Below, one piece after another: positions 42,902-55,392 of a stretch of DNA of 64,000 nucleotides (position 1 is its first letter; every line of letters starts with the position of its first letter). This stretch comes from Letharia columbiana (Eukaryota; Ascomycota; Lecanoromycetes; Lecanorales; Parmeliaceae): contig NW_023501100.1 of NCBI RefSeq assembly GCF_014066305.1, forward strand, positions 175,001 to 239,000, in the 5' to 3' direction. The position numbers and the translations under genes are program-made. The notes beneath the pieces were generated by a model. The model did no database searches. It was not told the origin of the DNA and was given only the letters and a program-made list of their open reading frames with translations.

Positions 42902-45900
42902 GGTTGCCGATTAGTAGGTAGGGGAGAATGGGGTATTAAGTATCTCTTTGAGGCCCTATAGCGTGGTTTGGGTCGGAAAAGGGTATATGTCGATGGATTG
43001 GTTGGTGAAGAGGTTATGAGTTGTGAAAGTTGAATGTGAGGGAAATTTGATGTGGTGTGATTGTTTGCTCTCACACGTCATACTCACTCCTTTCGAAAAA
43101 CACTACATTACATCATCGACAAGGATGACGCTAAGCGAGCCCTACGAGTAAAGTAAATTCAGCCTTGTATTCAGGAACAAATCCCATCCTTCGACCGCGA
43201 GTTTACTAAATTTATCTCTCCTCTTCCATCTTTCATCTTTCATCTTTCATCTTTCCCGTCCATATATATTTCTTTCGCAATTTCTCTTACAACTCTCGCA
43301 AATCGCAATCGTCATGTAAATTAGAAAGTCCTATTGCCGTGATTCGGCCCATTGCTGCATCTTGCATATTTCGCTGACCCGGCCACGCTGTCTCGCGCAG
43401 CCATTTCGCATCAGTTCTACGTCTCCGTTTCAGATCCTTGGATCAGATCTTCTAACGCCAGGGACCCGAAAGATTGGCCGTCTCGAAACAGGTAGATATC
43501 CAAAGTTCGCCCATTCAATCGGCTATCTTACTGTGTGCAGAAGCTTCGAATGATCAAGCATCGCTTGGCGCTTGGCCCCTGGTCGCGTAATGTCGCGTTG
43601 CCCACGCCTGTCGCATTGTTTCAGAAGCTAACCGCTTGCATCATGATATTATCGCTTGGTTGTCTCAGAGATAAGCGTATGCGATGCTCGTGTTCGATAC
43701 ATAAATGATGCGTTTCCAGCTGCCAGATGAAAGAGAAAACGAGAACCAGCAGTCATCAAGCAACAAAAAAATTTAAGCCATTGAATAGTCACCCTCAGCG
43801 CTACAACACGACAATAGCACTTCAATACCATCGCTTTTCTCAACTTCCCCATGCCTAAAATTTTATTCCAAGAGCCATCCTACGACATCCGAGCCCCGCG
43901 TTCAGCCCGTCGAAAGTCCCACGACTGGGAACGAGAAGTGCGGCGGCAGAACCTCATGGGTTCCTTCTCCAGCTGGCTCAAACAGCACACCGCTCCGAAA
44001 AGGTCGAAGAGGAGATCATCGGCCGCCCGACGAGACCTCGTACATTTCTGCCACGAATTCTAGACGGACGTCGACACTTGCGTGCGATGGATGTATCGAC
44101 TGGTCAGTGAGTGAGGGATTTGGTCGGATCGAGGGAACTTTTTTCATGACCGGTGCTGGACGCTGGGTGGATGCCGACACAATTGTTCGAGCCGGTCTCG
44201 AAAACGGTCCGCTGTTGGGCGGGCTGAGTATGCGAGTATGGGGATGATGAAACCAAAGCGACGGATCTTGGGCTATCGCTCGTATGCGACCGTCGCACAA
44301 CTCATGGACAAAACCGGACGGGACAATGATACGACCGAGTGACATGATAATTGGAGGTGGGGGGGGTAGAGGAAGGGGATCGGAAGGAACCGAAACAGAT
44401 CCTATCAGCAGGGTGGACATTCGAGTGGGTCGCTTGGATAGACGAGACGGGAATTGATGTGCTGGTGATGAAATAAATGTATCATATCCTGTACCATCAG
44501 ATAAGAGCACGAAAAACATTCTTAGAGAAATCGCACTGGCTGTCCCACCCGATCTGACCGAAACCCTCCCCCCCCCCTCTCCTGTAACAAGATATCGCAC
44601 AAGCGCCCGAACCGACACCTCCATCCAACCATCCCAAACAACCCCGTCACAACTCCAGCACCCGCAGCGCCAGCTCCAGACACTCCGTCCCGTACCGTGC
44701 CCGAAGCACACAGCATTTCTCTACCCGTCCTCTCTGACCCACCACCTTGATCTGCTCCGTCGCACCACTCTTGTGGTCGTAACAAGGCACCGAACTCATA
44801 CGACTGCCAGGGCTCCCGAAGGAGCCAATCCAGTCCATTCGGCACCGATGGGACATTTCTAGTGACCCCGCCATCCGGGGTCGGTCTTCGATTTGTGGAC
44901 GGCAGCTCGTAGCGCCCCAATCGGCAGCACGAACCTGTATAGACGGCTCGGCATGACCGGTCGATCGAGTTTCTGAGCGTCTGTCCAAGGTTGAGTGTTC
45001 GATTTCATTTCATTCATGCCATGCCGATTCCGATGCCGAGTCGGCCCGGACGTCCATTGCGGTCCCAGGTATGGGAATCTGTTGCGCGAGGGACGCTCCG
45101 TGCCCAGATGACGGGAGGCTGGTGGAAGGACGGGGACTTACGGGTACTGGGCAGCACTTACGAGGAGGGACTGGCACGGGAGACCCGTTCATGGGTTGTT
45201 CTGCGGGCTCTGGCCCTGCTGGCAGAAGTGTCGAGGGGGTGGGGAGGCAGATGTCTTCCTTACGGTACGTAGTAAGTTCATGCCCTGTTCCTGTGCACGG
45301 CAGATCTTGGCCAGGGGAGCCATGGTGGGAGATAGCGAGGTTCGTGGGAAAGGGGATTCCCGTGTTGGATCCAAAATCTGAGATGCTTTCGTGCTTTCTG
45401 GAGAGCTGATGCAGATGGCCGCGGTGAAGTAGGCTTTCTGAACGGATTGTTTTCCCCCGGGCAGAGGCTTGACATCGACCTCTGAACACTTAGAAAGCCG
45501 TATTGGAAATGTATAATTTATATGTCTGGTAGAACTTGATACGTAAGGAGACAGTTGATCTGAGATGCACGCGTCCTTGCACGTTGGCTGATCCTCTCGG
45601 ATCGCTGGACACTGCACAAGAAAGAACATGAAACACGAGAACAGACGGGAGGCACTTCGCAGACTTGTCCTGACTTGAGATGACCAACGAGCGGAAGGTC
45701 ATTTCGGCTCTTCATATAACCCAAGAGTGAGAGTTTTAGAGACGAAAAAGTGCCATCTTAACGACTGGCTGGAATTCCAATCCTTGGTGGTAACACATTA
45801 GCTCAGGTCCATATGCAAAGATCACTATTCTGTTGAGTTGATAGATTGCGCTTGGATCTCTGGACTATTGCAAGTACCTATTGAGGTTCTGGTGTTGGTT

Positions 45901-46295
45901 CTGCGATCTTGGAGGGATGTAACATTAATGGTAGAAGAGCCTCTAGAGGCAAGACTCGGAGAGCCCCTAGGATCCCTGGTTCCCATCCCCACCTAACACG
46001 CCTCAAGTGGGACGATGCCACAGAACAGCACAGTCTATGAAGTGGACGTCCAGCTTGATCGGCGCACGTAATTTGTCTATTCGGTACACTTAGCCAACTC
46101 CACTGCCCTCAAATTCTGCTGTAGCCGACCTGAGAAGCAGATACAACAGATCGATTGGATGGTCTGTTGGAATGTCGCATACAAGGCGTGTACTTGCTGG
46201 ATTTGGAGAAGCGCGAGGACAAAGAGCGCACCGTCTGCAGACATCTGATAGAATGATGCCTGAGACGACGCAGCAAGACTCATCTCTTGGTTGCC
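42902..46295. other. Long intergenic stretch, one possible small gene
   Basis: About 3.4 kb with no recognised gene apart from the small frame at 43850-44063 listed separately. A TTTCATC tandem run lies at 43227-43256. Several overlapping minus-strand frames at 44016-45489 are GC-rich; one ending at 44647 (GTECLELALRVLEL) could be a real C-terminal exon but is unsupported. Confidence 0.35.
43851..44063 (+). CDS. Possible small basic protein, unknown
   Basis: A 70-residue frame starting MPKILFQEPSYDIRAP and ending DLVHFCHEF. It is strongly basic (RRKSHDWEREVRRQ, KRSKRRSSAARR) with no signal peptide or membrane helix. The reason for listing it is its upstream sequence, a pyrimidine-rich stretch ending ccccATGcc, similar to the leaders of real genes in this window. 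I do not recognise the protein, and it may be a chance frame. Confidence 0.3.
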   Translation: MPKILFQEPSYDIRAPRSARRKSHDWEREVRRQNLMGSFSSWLKQHTAPKRSKRRSSAARRDLVHFCHEF

Positions 46296-48014
46296 TTAAG
46301 GGGCACTGCTACTATCGCTGAAGCCTTCCCACTCCTGATCTATCAGCTGGTCCGTTCCGGGACTTTCAACCTGTCTCACAAATCCCGCAACGAAGAACCC
46401 TTGGGTACCCTCTTTGGTGCCTTTCTCACAACGAATACAGGCTTCGGCGATCTCTGCCATGTCAATCTCCTCATCCATAGCAATGTCAATGCATGCCTCT
46501 ACCTTGCCCCTCATCTTCCACATCTTCATTCCACAAATCTGTTCCTCTCTTCGTAATATTTGCCAGCCTCGTTCTTGGGCAATTGAGGAGCGTAGTGCCT
46601 TCATTACCACATGCTCATTCTCTTCTGCGTAGAGGGAGCAGGTGGAATACGTGATCCTGCGAGCTTTTGGAAAGTGGAAGGCGTGCAGGAGGAGCTTAAG
46701 CTGGAACGTTGATAATGCAGTAAGTCGACCTGAGAGCTGGTCTGACGGCTTGTCTTCTCGAATTGGAATCTCTTCTGATACGTCGTGGACATTCAGGGTT
46801 GTGTCGACGGTGGGTTTCCTCTTCCGCTTCTTGGATTGCACGGGAAGTAAACCGCTAGTCTCCTTGCTAGGGAGGAGGACATTCAAAGTTTCGTCGCGCC
46901 CTACGATCCCACTACCTGAGCAGCTCGGGTCAAGTAGAAGTGTACCAATGCTGTCCCAGGGGGTCTTCGCCGGATCAGTCCTCAAAAAGTCTTGCCCTAC
47001 CTTTGCTATTACATGGTCCTGAGCGCCAGCCGTTTGAAGGAGCGTCAATAAGGTTGAAGCCCGACCCTTATCCCGCTCGTAAGCGTAAATGTTGGGTATT
47101 GCTGCAGCTCGACCTCCATCATGTAGGATGGCAGCAAGATGCGTAGTCTTGTTTCCCGGAGCAGCACAAGCGTCCAAGCAACCACCATCTTCAAATTTAG
47201 GGCAGAGTAGATAGGCAGGGAAGCATGAGGCTTTGTCTTGTAGTATGATGTGTCCGTTGAGGTAGGCAGGGGTCTTGGATAGGTCTGTAGCAGGCGGCAA
47301 AGCGAGTAGGTTTGGTACATGCTTGTCGACATGTATGAGCTTCTCCGCGGAAGACGGGTGATATCTCAGCAGTTCTTCCAGAGACTGAACGGTCTTGTAG
47401 CCGGCGAATGTAGTTTTAAGTTGCTCATCCAAGTCGGACTTGATCGTATTGACTCGCACCCATCGAGGATGAGGCCACTCCCCAAACCCAGCTTCGCTTT
47501 CAAGCCCAGTGGCCACAGCGCTTCCGTTGTATGCCCGCTTTTCTCCGCCGTCCTTTGCCTCTATCCGTTCCCGCAGAACCTCGATAGACGAAAGTCCCTT
47601 TCTCAGCCTGGCTTTGGTGAGCTCTGCATGGAGCCGAGCCTTGTGTCTCTCAACGGCAAGCCGTAGGGGGTGCGATGATGGAGCAGAGATACCCCGCTTA
47701 GCAAGAAGGAGGTCATGGACCAGTAGTAGAGCAAGGTTTGGAGTCAGCTACAGGATAAATGCCTCCTTGTCAGTTAGTACCTTCCCAGCTGAAGACAATT
47801 TGCTTGTACGTACCTTTCGTTCGAACTGCAGGAGCCGAGATTTTTCAATAACCTCGGATAGTACTGGGCTCCATTTTGATGCCTCGGTCACCAGAGCGAA
47901 GATCTGCTTTGGGGGTGACTTGTGGCCTTTGGAGTTGAAGACGCGGGATTTCAATGAGCCTGCTTGATCTGAGTTGGGCAGCAGTAGAGGTGCTGCATCG
48001 TAGTACAGTGACAT
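46296..48014 (-). CDS. RCM1: 25S rRNA m5C methyltransferase Rcm1/NSUN5-like
   Basis: Two exons (48014-47814 and 47747-46296; 66-bp intron GTACGT...TAG) give 550 residues. It is an RsmB/NOP2/Sun-family enzyme using S-adenosylmethionine. Conserved blocks: WVRVNTIKSD, the SAM motif LDACAAPGNKTTHLA, TLLLDPSCSGSGIVG, which contains the catalytic motif IV cysteine, and ITYSTCSLYAEENE, which holds the motif VI cysteine. The N-terminal block YDAAPLLLPNSDQAGSLKSRVF is typical of the Rcm1/NSUN5 branch, which methylates one cytosine of the large rRNA (C2278 in yeast). The protein likely works in the nucleolus. The insertion with KKRKRKP between the two cysteine motifs is a lineage feature. Confidence 0.92.
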
Positions 48015-49043
48015 AGTTTCGTTGAAAGTATGGCGACTTCATCGACGGGGAGAATAATTCTGAAGGAATCGCAGGAGTGAGCTCCTGAAGCAGGAACTTT
48101 CAAAGTGAAGACCCCTCGGACGTCGATTCTCTTGAAGCCTCTCGGCAAACCTTCCCAAGCTGTACGAGTACGAGTAAGCGGCCGACGCTGGACGACGAGA
48201 TTTGGCCTCAGTTTATCAATTCCACTTAGAAGTTAGAACCCTCATCATGAACCTGTGACCAAGGGGGCCGTGAAGTGACCCGAAAGTCTAGTCCATCGTG
48301 TCTCTCAGTATTGTTTGCGTAGTGCAGAGACTGCCATTCTACATTCAACATCTTACATTGCTCTCGGTCTTGCCTGAACAGCAGAGTGGGCTGCTCAGAC
48401 TTTCGACATGGAGCGGTCTTATGTTCGGTATTCGGTGTTTCTATGGGGAGCATGCATGGCTATCGATGCCTGCTACAACGCATTGTCCTGCCCTTCGTGA
48501 AACTAAGCATGCTGGCTGGCCCGTATGGCGAGTTGTTGCACCTACTTGGAGATGAAGCAGGCAGCCTATTCGCGTGGGCCAGAATTGAGGGGAGGTGGGT
48601 AATCAGATGGGACGTTGTAAGGCCAAAAGAGCTTTCCATATGTTTGCTTAGATGATGTGAACCTGCTATGCTTTATCTCATTCTAGATGCAAGATGTGTA
48701 ATATTCAGGTAAAGCAATCGCTTGTAAATCTGCGCTGATGGTGAAAAATAAGGCCGAAGATGGAAAAACTGTAGATGTTGCCACCATTTGCAAAGTGAGG
48801 TTTGGCAATGTTTTCACCCCAAATCTAACCAACTTTCATCAACAGCACGCTGCAACATCAGGCTCACAGCCCCTACACTGCACCAGTCGCCCCTGTATTC
48901 ATTACAAGATGATTATGATGATAATTGACACACCCTGAACAAATTTACGTGATCGCACAGCCTGCAAACAATTAAATCGCATCTGACGCGTTAAGATCAG
49001 TCCAGCTCCATCTTTCAAGCTCATCAATCCCTCACATTCAACA
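48015..49043. other. Divergent promoter region of RCM1 and the helicase gene
   Basis: About 1 kb between two head-to-head genes. No further gene is recognised. Confidence 0.45.
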
Positions 49044-52000
49044 ATGATGGCAAGCCTATCAGCCAAAGACATGGGAAAGGATCAAGTGCTGGATGGCTGG
49101 TGCCGCAAGATCCCCAAATCTGGGGGTGGGCCTCCTCTGAGCCGCAAACGAGTCACAGAATTTTATCAGACATGCCATCAACTCATCCAGCTTCAAGAAG
49201 CACCAATTACCCATGAGGTCATCACTAAACTTGCCTCTGAAGGAGGCCTTACCCGCGTTGCAGAGCTTGTCAAGCTCGCTGAGCTATCATCAACGTACGT
49301 CCCTTTCTGAGCAATGGCATCACCTTGGGTGTCCAGTTTGGGTCTCTGTGGATGATGGGAGACTCCGCCCTTCTCCTTCAATTCCCAACTGCCTTGCTAG
49401 TTGGTGTCTCACCATGAGGAGCGTTGCTGACCCTTACGTCTGCATAGGCCTAGGGAGACGAACGACATCTTACTGACCATCCTGATACCGTTCCTTGAGG
49501 CCATTACCCACAAAGATGTCTTATACTCCATGATGCTCGAGCAGATGGTGGCCAATATATATGTCTTCTTGTATGGAATAGGCGGCCGTCGAGCCACAGC
49601 GCTCTTCGGCTTTATAGCAGAGGCCCTCCAAGCCGAGCTAAACACGGGCCCTACGAATGCACTTTACTCGCGCACTCTCACCGTCCTTGCCGCACTTCTC
49701 CGAGTCCTGGAGTGCAATCATACTGCGTCTCCCTTAGAAGACCTCCGCTTCGTCGTTGACACCCTTCAAGCCTGCCTCGACGCACTATCGAACACTTTCC
49801 AGGGCACTTTGATGGAACAGGCCGCTTCACACCAAATGACGAAGGTGCGGCGTCATCTGGACTATGGAGTGAGCTTGGTACCCTTCCAGCAAACCAACCC
49901 ACCCGTTCCAAACCTTGCAGCCGCCTTCGAGATTGCGCTAGATGGCCCTGGTGCCCTGTCTTTAGCGGGGCCTAGGCATGACAACGACCATAGCATGATT
50001 GAAGATGTCAGAATACTACCAACTCCTCAGGAGATTTACTCACTTCGTACGGAATATCTCCCAACAAAGGACCCCAGCAGGTGGCATCTTCCCGGCATCA
50101 AAGGGCTGCTGGACCAGCAATTTCGTCTGTTGCGCGAGGACACTGTGGGTCAGCTCAGAGACTGCGTTCGAACGGTAATGGAGAGCCTGAAGCCTCTCAA
50201 GACCAGAGATTTGACGGATACTGACGATGAGATCGGCCTTCGCATTCACAAATACTCCAAAGTTGTCCTTTCCACTGTCGACTACCACAATAGAGCACAG
50301 CTTCGGGTTATGGCCCAGTTTCAACAGCCAGAGCATATGAGCAGACGAACTGCCGCAGACCGTAGGCTATGGTGGGACAGATGCAAGCAACTACAAATTG
50401 ATGCTCTCGTGTGTCTTGTGGATTCTGAAGGCCATTGCCTTTTCTTCTCCGTTTACGATCGAAAGGGTTTCGGCCAAGCTGGGCAGCTAATCACCACAGA
50501 AGCCCGTGGCATTGAAGGCAAATCGCGTGAAGATGAGACGAAAGTACCAAATCTCTGGCATAGTCCCCGGCGTGGAACGGTCACGCTTCGCTTAATTGAT
50601 ATGGGCAACCAAGACTTCAAGCAAATGTTGGGCAGAGATGTTCAGTCGTCGAACGTGGAACAAGTGATCGTCGAATTTCCAGGAGTGCTTCTTCCATCAT
50701 TTCAGCCCACGCTCGAGGCCTTACAGCGCATGAGCAGAGATGTCGAAATTCCATTTTCCGACATGCTTCTTCCCAATCAAGAACAAAGCCCAACTCAGAC
50801 ATCTTGGCCCACCTACGCTACTCAACCTGGTTTTTCTTTCGATTTAAGTCCGATAGTCGCTGCAGGAAAGCCTTTATACTTGCAACAGAACGATAAATTC
50901 GACTTCGACAGCCTGAAAGAACGATCTACACTGGACGATGCTCAATGCAAGGCATTGGTGGGGGCACTTTCCAGGAACCTTGCCCTCGTACAAGGCCCAC
51001 CAGGGACCGGAAAATCGTACATCGCTGTACAGGCCGTCAAAGTACTGTTGGAATGCCGCGAAGAAGCGGAGATAAACCCTATTATTTGCGTGTAAGTGCG
51101 GCCGTTTACTATGATGGTTCCTTCTTGTCAAGCTAAAACGCCACCAGATGCTACACCAATCACGCGTTGGACCAATTTCTCGAGCATCTCGTAGAGGGCG
51201 GCACTAAGCAAATTGTTCGTATAGGCTCCAGATCCAATTCTACAATACTCAAGCCTTTCACTCTACGTGAGATCACCACTAAGATGGAGAGAACGAAGAC
51301 TGAAAATCTCGAAGTCAAGCGTTCCCGGGGAAAATTAGAGAAAGAGGGTAGGCACATTGTGGACTTGTTCCACAAGCTGAAGCATGTGTGCACGTTGGGG
51401 GGGGTATTGCAGTACCTGGAGGTGGAGAATGCTGACCACTACGACCAACTCAAGGGTACCGAGGATCCAGACGGATTTCACATTGTTGGACATCAACGTG
51501 GTGACCGACTTAAGCAGTGGCTTGAATCTCCAGCTGCTCCTTCGTACGCGGGGCAGCAGCTTCGTTCTCTAGAAGAGCTCGAGGACATCAGTATAACGGA
51601 TATGAGCAACAATGAGCGCAAATCTATCTACGAGCATTGGGTTTCGGATTCTCGGCAAGATCTCACGGAGCAGCTTGACGACAAAATTGGTAGATATGTC
51701 AAGATCGACAAGAACTTACAGAAGTGTATTCAAGAAGTGGATTTGAGATGCTTGAAACAATCCCACGTGATTGGGGTCACAACTTCCGGGCTGGCCCGTA
51801 ATGTTGACCTGCTTCGACGACTGAAACCCAAAATTCTGATCTGCGAAGAGGCAGGAGAGATACTCGAGGCTCATACTCTTACCGCGTTCCTCCCTTCGAT
51901 TGAGCATGCGATCCTGATTGGAGACCATGAGCAACTTCGTCCAGGTGTGCAGAATTACGACTTGTCACTCGAAAATCCGCGCGGTGAGAAGTACTCGCTA

Positions 52001-55000
52001 GATATGTCCACCTTCGAGCGCCTGATTACGAATCCTGACTTGGAGGTCCCTTATGATACCCTCCAGACCCAACGGCGTATGGACCCGTCGATCAGCGACC
52101 TGATTCGGAAAACTCTATACCCGTCGTTGAAAGACCACGACTCAGTCCTAGCATATCCTCCTGTGACAGGAATTCGAAAACGCCTCTACTGGCTTGATCA
52201 TCGAGAGCCCGAGACTAGAGAAGACCCCACCCAAGTGCTGCAAAACTCACAATCAAACATGTACGAAGTGGATCTAGTCCAAGCATTAGCAACACATTTT
52301 GTCCGTCAAGGTGTCTACAAGAGCAACGAGATTGTGATTCTTACTCCCTATGTGCGCCAGCTACTCGAGCTTCGGGACATGCTGTCAAATACCTTCGAGA
52401 TTGTCATCGGAGATAAAGACCAAGATGAAATTGCCAAAGAAGGCCTTGATGCATCCGACACGAGGCCTATTGTCAGGCATAAAGCCATGCTAAAGCAGAT
52501 GATGCGGATCTCGACGGTCGACAATTTCCAAGGAGAGGAGTCCAAGATTGTCATCGTATCGCTCGTCCGAAGCAATCGAGAGAAGCGATGTGGATTTCTG
52601 CGAACCAGTAATCGAATCAATGTCTTGTTGAGGTGAGTCTCCTAAATCAAGGATCGGATTTGCGGCTGATAATCTTCGAAGCCGTGCCAAATACGGAATG
52701 TACATCATTGGAAACTCGGAGACTTATACCCAAATCCCAATGTGGTCAAAAGTGATCAAGCTACTAAAGGGTGCCGGCAACATGGGTCCCAGCCTTCCAC
52801 TTTGCTGTCCCCAGCATCCAGATACATCTATTAGTGTCTCAACGCCGGATGATTTCCTACGCAAAGCGCCGGAGGGAGGCTGTGCCGTCCAGTGCGGTCT
52901 CCAGCTCGACTGTGGCCACCTCTGCACATATAAATGTCATTCCGAAACCCGACATCAATCTGTCATCTGCCGCGAGCCTTGTGAGCGCCTTCATGGTGAC
53001 TGCGGTCACCTTTGCACCAGGTATGTACATTTTCGAGGACTATCCTCCTTGTCTGTACGCAGTTGTGAGTCGCTTGACGGGGTTTGGGAAGGGAAAAAGC
53101 CTTCCAGATCCCAAGTCTGCCCTAAAGCTCAAAATCCTTCTCGAAGAATTTACGCTGATTGTGAAATCCTTCTGCAGAGCATGTGGTGTCGATTGCGACG
53201 ATTGCCTTGCACTCGTTGAGGATGTACAATTGAACTGCGGTCATACTGCAAGTGAAGTGCCCTGTCATCATATGTCGGACCTTTCCTCAGTTGAATGCCA
53301 ATTCTATATCGAAAAGGTTTTGCCTAGCTGTGGGCACAAGAACTTCGTCAGGTGTGGTCAGAAAATTTCGAATACACCTACTAAATGCGAAACGCAGTGT
53401 GGCGTGGATCTTGCTTGTGGGCACCAATGCTGCAAGCCATGCGGCGTTTGTCATTTGAAGGGCACTGGTCTTGGTATTCATGGCAGCTGCAATGCCCCGT
53501 GCGGGCGAGTCAGATTAACCTGCGTTCACCTTTGTGAAGCCAGTTGTCATGGAGACTCGCCGTGTCCACCATGCAATTTGCCCTGCTCTATAAGCTGCTC
53601 GCATTCGACATGTACGAAGCGGTGCTGCGAGCCATGCGCGCCATGCGCTCAATCTTGCACCGCAGGATGCTACCACCAAGGGTACTGCCAAATGCCATGC
53701 GCCGTACCTTGCGACATCTTGCCTTGTTCTCTTCGCTGTGAGGAGGATTTAGCTTGCGGACATCAATGCCCTTCGGTATGCGGAGAGTCATGCCCCAGTA
53801 CCGAATTTTGCCAGCAGTGTGCATCTACCACCGTCAAGCAAACACATGTCGACTTTGGAAGCTTAGGAACTCTGACATATCAAGGGATCGACTTGGACGC
53901 GACACCCGTCATTGTGCCGGCTTGTGGCCATTTCATCCTAATGACTACGATGGATCAACGCATGGGTGTTTCTGATCATTATGAGGTGTCTAGTAGCGGA
54001 GTGCCGGTCGCTTTTCGCTCGGAGTCTCTACCTCTAGCGGTCATCGAATCGAAAAGCTGTCCTCCATGCCAAGGCCCACTGCGCGATCTCAACCGCTACA
54101 ATCGTCTCGTTAAACGGCCCAAACTCGATGAAAGCACCAAGAAGTTTATTGTTCATTCAAACAAGGTTTTAGTCCCCTTGGCTACCAGACTTCAACAAGA
54201 GGAGACTCGCCTCGCCAAGACCAAATCGACGATGAGCGCCGGTACGACAGTTGTTCAATCCAAATGTACCTCTATCGTGCCAACGCTCGTACGGCTTGGC
54301 GGTCCCAGAGGTGTGTTGTTCCACAACATCAGCGAGCTATCCGGTCTCGGCTCTCGATGCGGGCCTCTGCTTGCATTGCACCATGAGATACTCACGTTCT
54401 TGGGGCGAGTCAGAGAAGATGAGCAGCCCTTCGCAGAGATCCAATGGACGGTAGCTCAACGACCCCGTGCGATGCATAGAGCTACAGTACTTCAGACAAC
54501 AAGCAGCCTGCTTATAAAGGGTCTTCTACTACGTTGCGAATACGATATCCTAACCGAGATCATCAAGATTCATAGGGAACAAACCCCTAGGATGGCGACA
54601 CAGCATCATTGGCTCACGTTAAAGCTGTGTCTTGACCTGGACTTCAACCGTCGGGATTGTCGCGATTTGATCAACGAAGCAATTGAGAAAAGCCATCCCA
54701 TCATAGACATCGAGGCTCGTCTGCTCTTTGCTAAGTTCGTCGCTTTGGAGAGAATAGCGTCAATTGATCCGGACAGAATCGAGGGTCTACTCCCTCAAGC
54801 TCGTCGACAGATGGAGATAGCCAAGCATATAGCGAAAAATTCGCCCATCCTCGAACAACCAGATTCACCGGATCTGGAAGTAGAGAACCAAAGACTGGAA
54901 ATGGAACTACAGAAATACAGCATGCGGGAGGGTGAAACAAATATGAGATGTAAAGTACTAGATTGCACCAAGCTTTTCGCCGGAGCGGTCTTCTGGCGGA

Positions 55001-55392
55001 AGCATGTTGAGAAGTGTCACCCCCAGTGGTACGAAAAAATGAAAGCGAGCGTAAGCTCCAGTGCTTCCAGCTTACTTGCGGAGGTTGAAGAGGTGGAGAA
55101 GATGTTGCAGGAGGTTACGGTTTCTATGATTGTGACTAGTGCAGAGAAACAGGCGATGTATCTCGTAATGGCTCAGGACTACGAAGGTGCGGGAAGATGG
55201 TATCATTGCTCCAATATGCATGCCGTGAGGATAATCTTCCAAGTCGCAACGCGCAAGCTAACAGTCACTCAGTTCACGATAGAAAATCGCGAGGCGCGCG
55301 TGGGCACATTGAAGTGCCCGCAATGTGGGGAACTTGTAGCTGGGCCGTCTCAGGAAGTGGTCGAGGAAGTGCCGAACGCTGTCGATGTTTGA
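49044..55392 (+). CDS. NFX1-type zinc-finger SF1 helicase (ZNFX1/Hrr1/SAD-3-like)
   Basis: Five exons (49044-49294, 49448-51091, 51148-52632, 52682-53020, 53178-55392) joined in consistent phase give 1977 residues. The helicase core has Walker A QGPPGTGKSYIA, then VCYTNHALDQFL, the DEAG-like Walker B ILICEEAGEILEAHTL, GDHEQLRP, a QRRMDPSISDLIR block, VDNFQGEESKIVIVSLVRS and the joined NRINVLLSRAKYGMYIIGN. The C-terminal third is a string of Cys/His NFX1-type zinc repeats (CGHLC, CGHQCCKPCG, CGHTASEVPC) and a C-terminal zinc segment. This order matches human ZNFX1, fission-yeast Hrr1 and Neurospora SAD-3, helicases of RNA silencing and meiotic silencing. The last intron (53021-53177, 157 bp) is the least certain join. 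Confidence 0.9.

Noticed and set aside
44016..45489. Several overlapping GC-rich frames on the minus strand
   Set aside because: No motifs, no consistent splice structure, and the frames overlap one another.
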